Of a stretch of 9,503 nt of DNA, positions 7,591-9,503 are shown piece after piece. The DNA is taken from NCBI GenBank assembly GCA_028279085.1, contig JANQSX010000041.1, positions 1 through 9,503 on the forward strand, read 5' to 3'. The notes beneath the pieces are model-generated. The model saw only the letters and a list, made by a program, of their open reading frames with translations, made no database searches and was not told where the DNA came from. Made by a program: the position numbers and the translations under genes. Each line of letters starts with the position of its first letter. Position 1 is the stretch's first letter. The stretch is from Bdellovibrionales bacterium. Lineage in GTDB: Bacteria; Bdellovibrionota; Bdellovibrionia; Bdellovibrionales; UBA1609.

Positions 7591-7626
7591 TCTTTATAAT
7601 TTTTATATTGTAAAAAATAAAGAATC
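7589..7626. promoter_or_regulatory. AT-rich interrupted inverted repeat with a TATAAT box in the hsdR-vsr gap
   Basis: TCTTTAT (7591-7597) pairs with ATAAAGA (7617-7623), and TTTTTA (7600-7605) pairs with TAAAAA (7611-7616) around loop TATTG, with an AA bulge. GAT/ATC can lengthen the stem to 7589-7626. The stem has almost no G:C pairs, so it is a poor terminator. A perfect TATAAT lies at 7595-7600, but I see no convincing -35 at 16-18 bases. The 73-base gap is the only break between the two modules, so a promoter for the vsr module here is plausible but unproven. Confidence 0.25.
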
Positions 7627-7634
7627 AGACAAAT

Positions 7635-7671
7635 AAAGGTAAATAAAATGAGAATGTTTCAAAATGGCTGA
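7635..7671 (+). promoter_or_regulatory. Ribosome binding site and 7-codon leader ORF overlapping the vsr start
   Basis: AAAGGT (7635-7640) is seven bases before ATG 7648, which opens MRMFQNG and stops at TGA 7669-7671. The vsr ATG (7664) lies inside this leader in another frame and has no good site of its own at normal spacing. The arrangement suggests ribosomes load at the leader and pass to vsr by stop-restart. Alternatively the same AAAGGT serves vsr directly at a long 23-base spacing, which is less likely. Confidence 0.35.
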
Positions 7672-8074
7672 TGTATTAACTAAGAAACAGAGAAGCTATT
7701 GTATGTCCCAGGTGAAAAACAGAAATACAAAACCAGAGGTGTCTGTTCGGAAATTACTTTGGCAGAAGGGTTTTAGATATAGAATAGAGTATGGACTCAG
7801 AGGTAAGCCAGACATTGTGTTTCCTGCTAATAATATCGCTATTTTTATAGACGGATGTTTTTGGCATCACTGTCCTATGCACTATAAAACCCCTGAAACA
7901 AATACAAAGTTCTGGAAAAACAAAATATTACAAAATAAGAAGCGAGATTATAAAAACAATATTCAACTCAGGAAAGCTGGTTGGACAGTATTAAGAATAT
8001 GGGAACATGAAGTTAAAAAAAACCCTATAAAGGTTGTAAATAAGATAATCAATCTTCTAAAGAAAGGAATTTGA
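7664..8074 (+). CDS. vsr: Very short patch repair endonuclease Vsr
   Basis: Vsr nicks DNA 5' to the T of T:G mismatches made by deamination of 5-methylcytosine, starting short-patch repair. The protein begins MADVLTKKQRSYCM, close to the usual Vsr start, which fixes ATG 7664. The family residues are present: E25 (TKPE), the catalytic metal-binding D50 in GKPDIVF, the GCFWHHC core (64-70) and the FWKNKI...RD helix (83-95). The late motif is IWEHE (112-116); as I recall the E. coli structure, a zinc-ligand cysteine sits there, and here it is histidine, a change common in the family. The length, 136 residues, is normal. The cognate-type C5 methyltransferase starts eight bases after the stop. In clusters with a MutL/MORC-like ATPase, Vsr-fold enzymes may serve as the restriction nuclease rather than as a repair enzyme. 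Confidence 0.95.
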   Translation: MADVLTKKQRSYCMSQVKNRNTKPEVSVRKLLWQKGFRYRIEYGLRGKPDIVFPANNIAIFIDGCFWHHCPMHYKTPETNTKFWKNKILQNKKRDYKNNIQLRKAGWTVLRIWEHEVKKNPIKVVNKIINLLKKGI

Positions 8075-8082
8075 GCAAACCC

Positions 8083-9120
8083 ATGAGAAGAAGTAAATTT
8101 AAAGCAATAGATTTTTTTTGTGGAGCAGGAGGTTTAACCTATGGTTTAAGAACTGCTGGTATTCATGTACTTGCCGGTATAGATAACAACAAGAATTGTA
8201 AGGCTACTTTTGAAAAAAACAATAGAGAGGCAATTTTTCTTGAAAAAGATATTACAAAATATTCTCCTGGTAATATGAGAAAAGATTTGAAGATAAAAAT
8301 AAAAGACAATAGAATGATTTTTGTTGCTTGTGCCCCCTGTCAGTTTTGGAGTAATATACGCACTAATAAAGAAAAATCAAGAAATACAAAAAATTTAGTT
8401 TTGGATTTCCAAAAATTCGTTCAGTATTTTAAACCAGGTATTGTTATTATGGAAAATGTTCCTGGTATTTTATCAAAAGAACCAATAAAAGTTTTTATGG
8501 AAACTCTAAAAAAAAATAAATATCATGTGGAATGTTCTATAATAGATATGTCGTTATTTGGAGTTCCACAAAAAAGAAAACGTTTTACTTTGATGGCTTC
8601 AAGGATTTCCAAAATATCTCTTCCAAAGCCAAAGGGAAAACAACTAACTGTCAGGGATGTTCTTGGACAAGAAAATGGCTTTTCTGTAATTAGAGCCGGA
8701 ACAATAGATAAAACATATTTTCAGCATTCCGCTCTTCATCTTAGTAAAAAGAATATACAACGATTAAGAATCACAAAAAAAGATGGAGGTGATAGAAAAA
8801 ACTGGATGAGTAAAAATCACCTTAAACTTCCTTGTTATTCTAAAAAGAATATCTTTAACGATACCTATGCTCGTATGTGGTGGGATAAGCCCGCCCCCAC
8901 TATTACCACAAAATTCATGAATATAACTAATGGAAGGTTTGCTCATCCTGAAGAGCATAGAGGAATTTCCTTAAGGGAAGGTGCTACCTTGCAAACTTTT
9001 CCAAAAACATATAAATTCATTGAAGCAAATATGACGGAAACAGCAAAAATGATAGGAAATGCCGTGCCTCCAAAATTTGCAAAAATAATCGGGAAACAAA
9101 TCATTCAAACTATTAAATGA
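8083..9120 (+). CDS. DNA (cytosine-5-)-methyltransferase
   Basis: The enzyme transfers a methyl group from SAM to carbon 5 of cytosine in a specific DNA sequence. The motifs run in order (345-residue numbering): motif I FFCGAGG (11-17), motif IV with catalytic C86 in APCQFWS, motif VI ENVPG (124-128), motif VIII FGVPQKRKRF (159-168), a recognition region of roughly 100 residues (about 170-265), the late REGATLQTFP motif and motif X GNAVPP (325-330). All parts needed for catalysis are present. FWS follows the PCQ where many relatives have a single G or P before FS. The start is ATG 8083, with purine-rich AAAGGAA about 13 bases upstream; TTG 8071 is an alternative that would overlap the vsr stop and add four residues. 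The target sequence cannot be read from the protein. It sits between vsr and the GHKL ATPase and is probably co-transcribed with both. Confidence 0.95.
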   Translation: MRRSKFKAIDFFCGAGGLTYGLRTAGIHVLAGIDNNKNCKATFEKNNREAIFLEKDITKYSPGNMRKDLKIKIKDNRMIFVACAPCQFWSNIRTNKEKSRNTKNLVLDFQKFVQYFKPGIVIMENVPGILSKEPIKVFMETLKKNKYHVECSIIDMSLFGVPQKRKRFTLMASRISKISLPKPKGKQLTVRDVLGQENGFSVIRAGTIDKTYFQHSALHLSKKNIQRLRITKKDGGDRKNWMSKNHLKLPCYSKKNIFNDTYARMWWDKPAPTITTKFMNITNGRFAHPEEHRGISLREGATLQTFPKTYKFIEANMTETAKMIGNAVPPKFAKIIGKQIIQTIK

Positions 9121-9130
9121 GAGATAATCT

Positions 9131-9503
9131 ATGACTGAAAAAAAATTACAAATGACTTTTGATCCACACACAATAGAACACCTTGGTATTCGTATGTACA
9201 CAACCTTACCGCCGGTATTAGCAGAATTAATTGCCAATGCTTATGATGCTGATGCAGAGAATGTATCTCTGACATTAAAGGACAGGGGAAGTGAAAAGGA
9301 GATTATTGTAGAAGATGACGGAACAGGTATGTCATTTGACGAGATAAATGAAAAGTTTCTTAGAATTGGGCAGAATAGAAGGAATACAGATGGAGATATA
9401 ACTCCAATAAAGAGAAGAAAAATAATAGGAAAAAAAGGGTTAGGAAAGTTATCTTTTTTTGGCATTGCACCTGAAGTTGAAATAACTACAAGAAAAGGAG
9501 GAA
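9131..9503 (+). CDS. GHKL-fold (MutL/Hsp90/MORC-like) ATPase, N-terminal part, cut by the window edge
   Basis: The first 124 codons are present; the rest lies beyond base 9503. The Bergerat ATP-binding fold is clear: N-box ELIANAYDA with E32, N36 and D39; G1 box EDDGTGM (61-67); and the lid GKKGLGKLS (100-108). The opening FDPHTIEHLGI...LPPVLAELI and the K-rich lid fit the HATPase_c_3 branch that includes MutL/MORC-like ATPases of R-M loci, rather than a histidine kinase. GAGA (9121-9124) is six bases before the ATG, giving good support for this start, and the gene begins 10 bases after the methyltransferase stop. Such ATPases dimerise on ATP binding and are thought to couple recognition to a nuclease. 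The missing C-terminus prevents a finer call. Confidence 0.9.
   Translation, partial: MTEKKLQMTFDPHTIEHLGIRMYTTLPPVLAELIANAYDADAENVSLTLKDRGSEKEIIVEDDGTGMSFDEINEKFLRIGQNRRNTDGDITPIKRRKIIGKKGLGKLSFFGIAPEVEITTRKGG

Noticed and set aside
7589..7626. The hsdR-vsr inverted repeat as an intrinsic terminator
   Set aside because: The stem is almost pure A:T and the T-rich part is in the stem rather than after it, so termination would be weak at best.
8764..9465. Minus-strand open frames antisense to the methyltransferase and the GHKL ATPase
   Set aside because: They lie opposite well-supported coding regions with catalytic motifs and show no recognisable protein features.

Overview
The window holds two adjacent DNA restriction-modification modules, all on the + strand, in a low-GC bacterial genome. 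Genes use the standard bacterial code (TGA and TAA stops, ATG starts with some Shine-Dalgarno sites). I cannot place the organism further; the A+T-rich, lysine/isoleucine/asparagine-rich proteins fit many low-GC phyla. No rRNA, tRNA, CRISPR array, transposase or integrase is visible, and no gene-free stretch exceeds about 150 bases.

Layout. (1) Bases 1-100 hold a strong GC-rich hairpin, probably the terminator of whatever lies upstream. (2) Bases 152-7590 are a Type I R-M operon in the order hsdM, hsdS, a 32-codon ORF, an unrecognised single-pass membrane protein, hsdR. hsdM/hsdS overlap by 29 bases, and the membrane protein overlaps hsdR by an ATGA, so the locus reads as one transcript with translational coupling. 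HsdM (methylase), HsdS (specificity) and HsdR (PD-(D/E)XK nuclease plus SF2 translocase) all carry their family motifs and look intact. (3) After a 73-base AT-rich gap comes a second module, vsr, a cytosine-C5 DNA methyltransferase, and the first 124 codons of a GHKL-fold (MutL/Hsp90/MORC-like) ATPase that runs off the right edge. These three are spaced 8-10 bases apart.

How they work together. HsdM2S would methylate adenine at a bipartite site set by the two HsdS recognition domains, and HsdR would cut unmethylated foreign DNA. The C5 methyltransferase would mark a second sequence, and Vsr would nick T:G mismatches left by 5-methylcytosine deamination or act as the nuclease of that module. 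The GHKL ATPase points to the multi-gene R-M class with MutL/MORC-like ATPases, whose remaining genes should lie beyond base 9503.

The most unusual parts are the roughly 150-residue N-terminal extension on HsdS, which has no start codon separating it from the recognition domains, and the membrane-anchored protein of unknown family between hsdS and hsdR. Both lie in a block visibly more AT-rich than hsdM and hsdR. Whether they form a regulatory pair that conditions the Type I enzyme is inference, not something the sequence proves.
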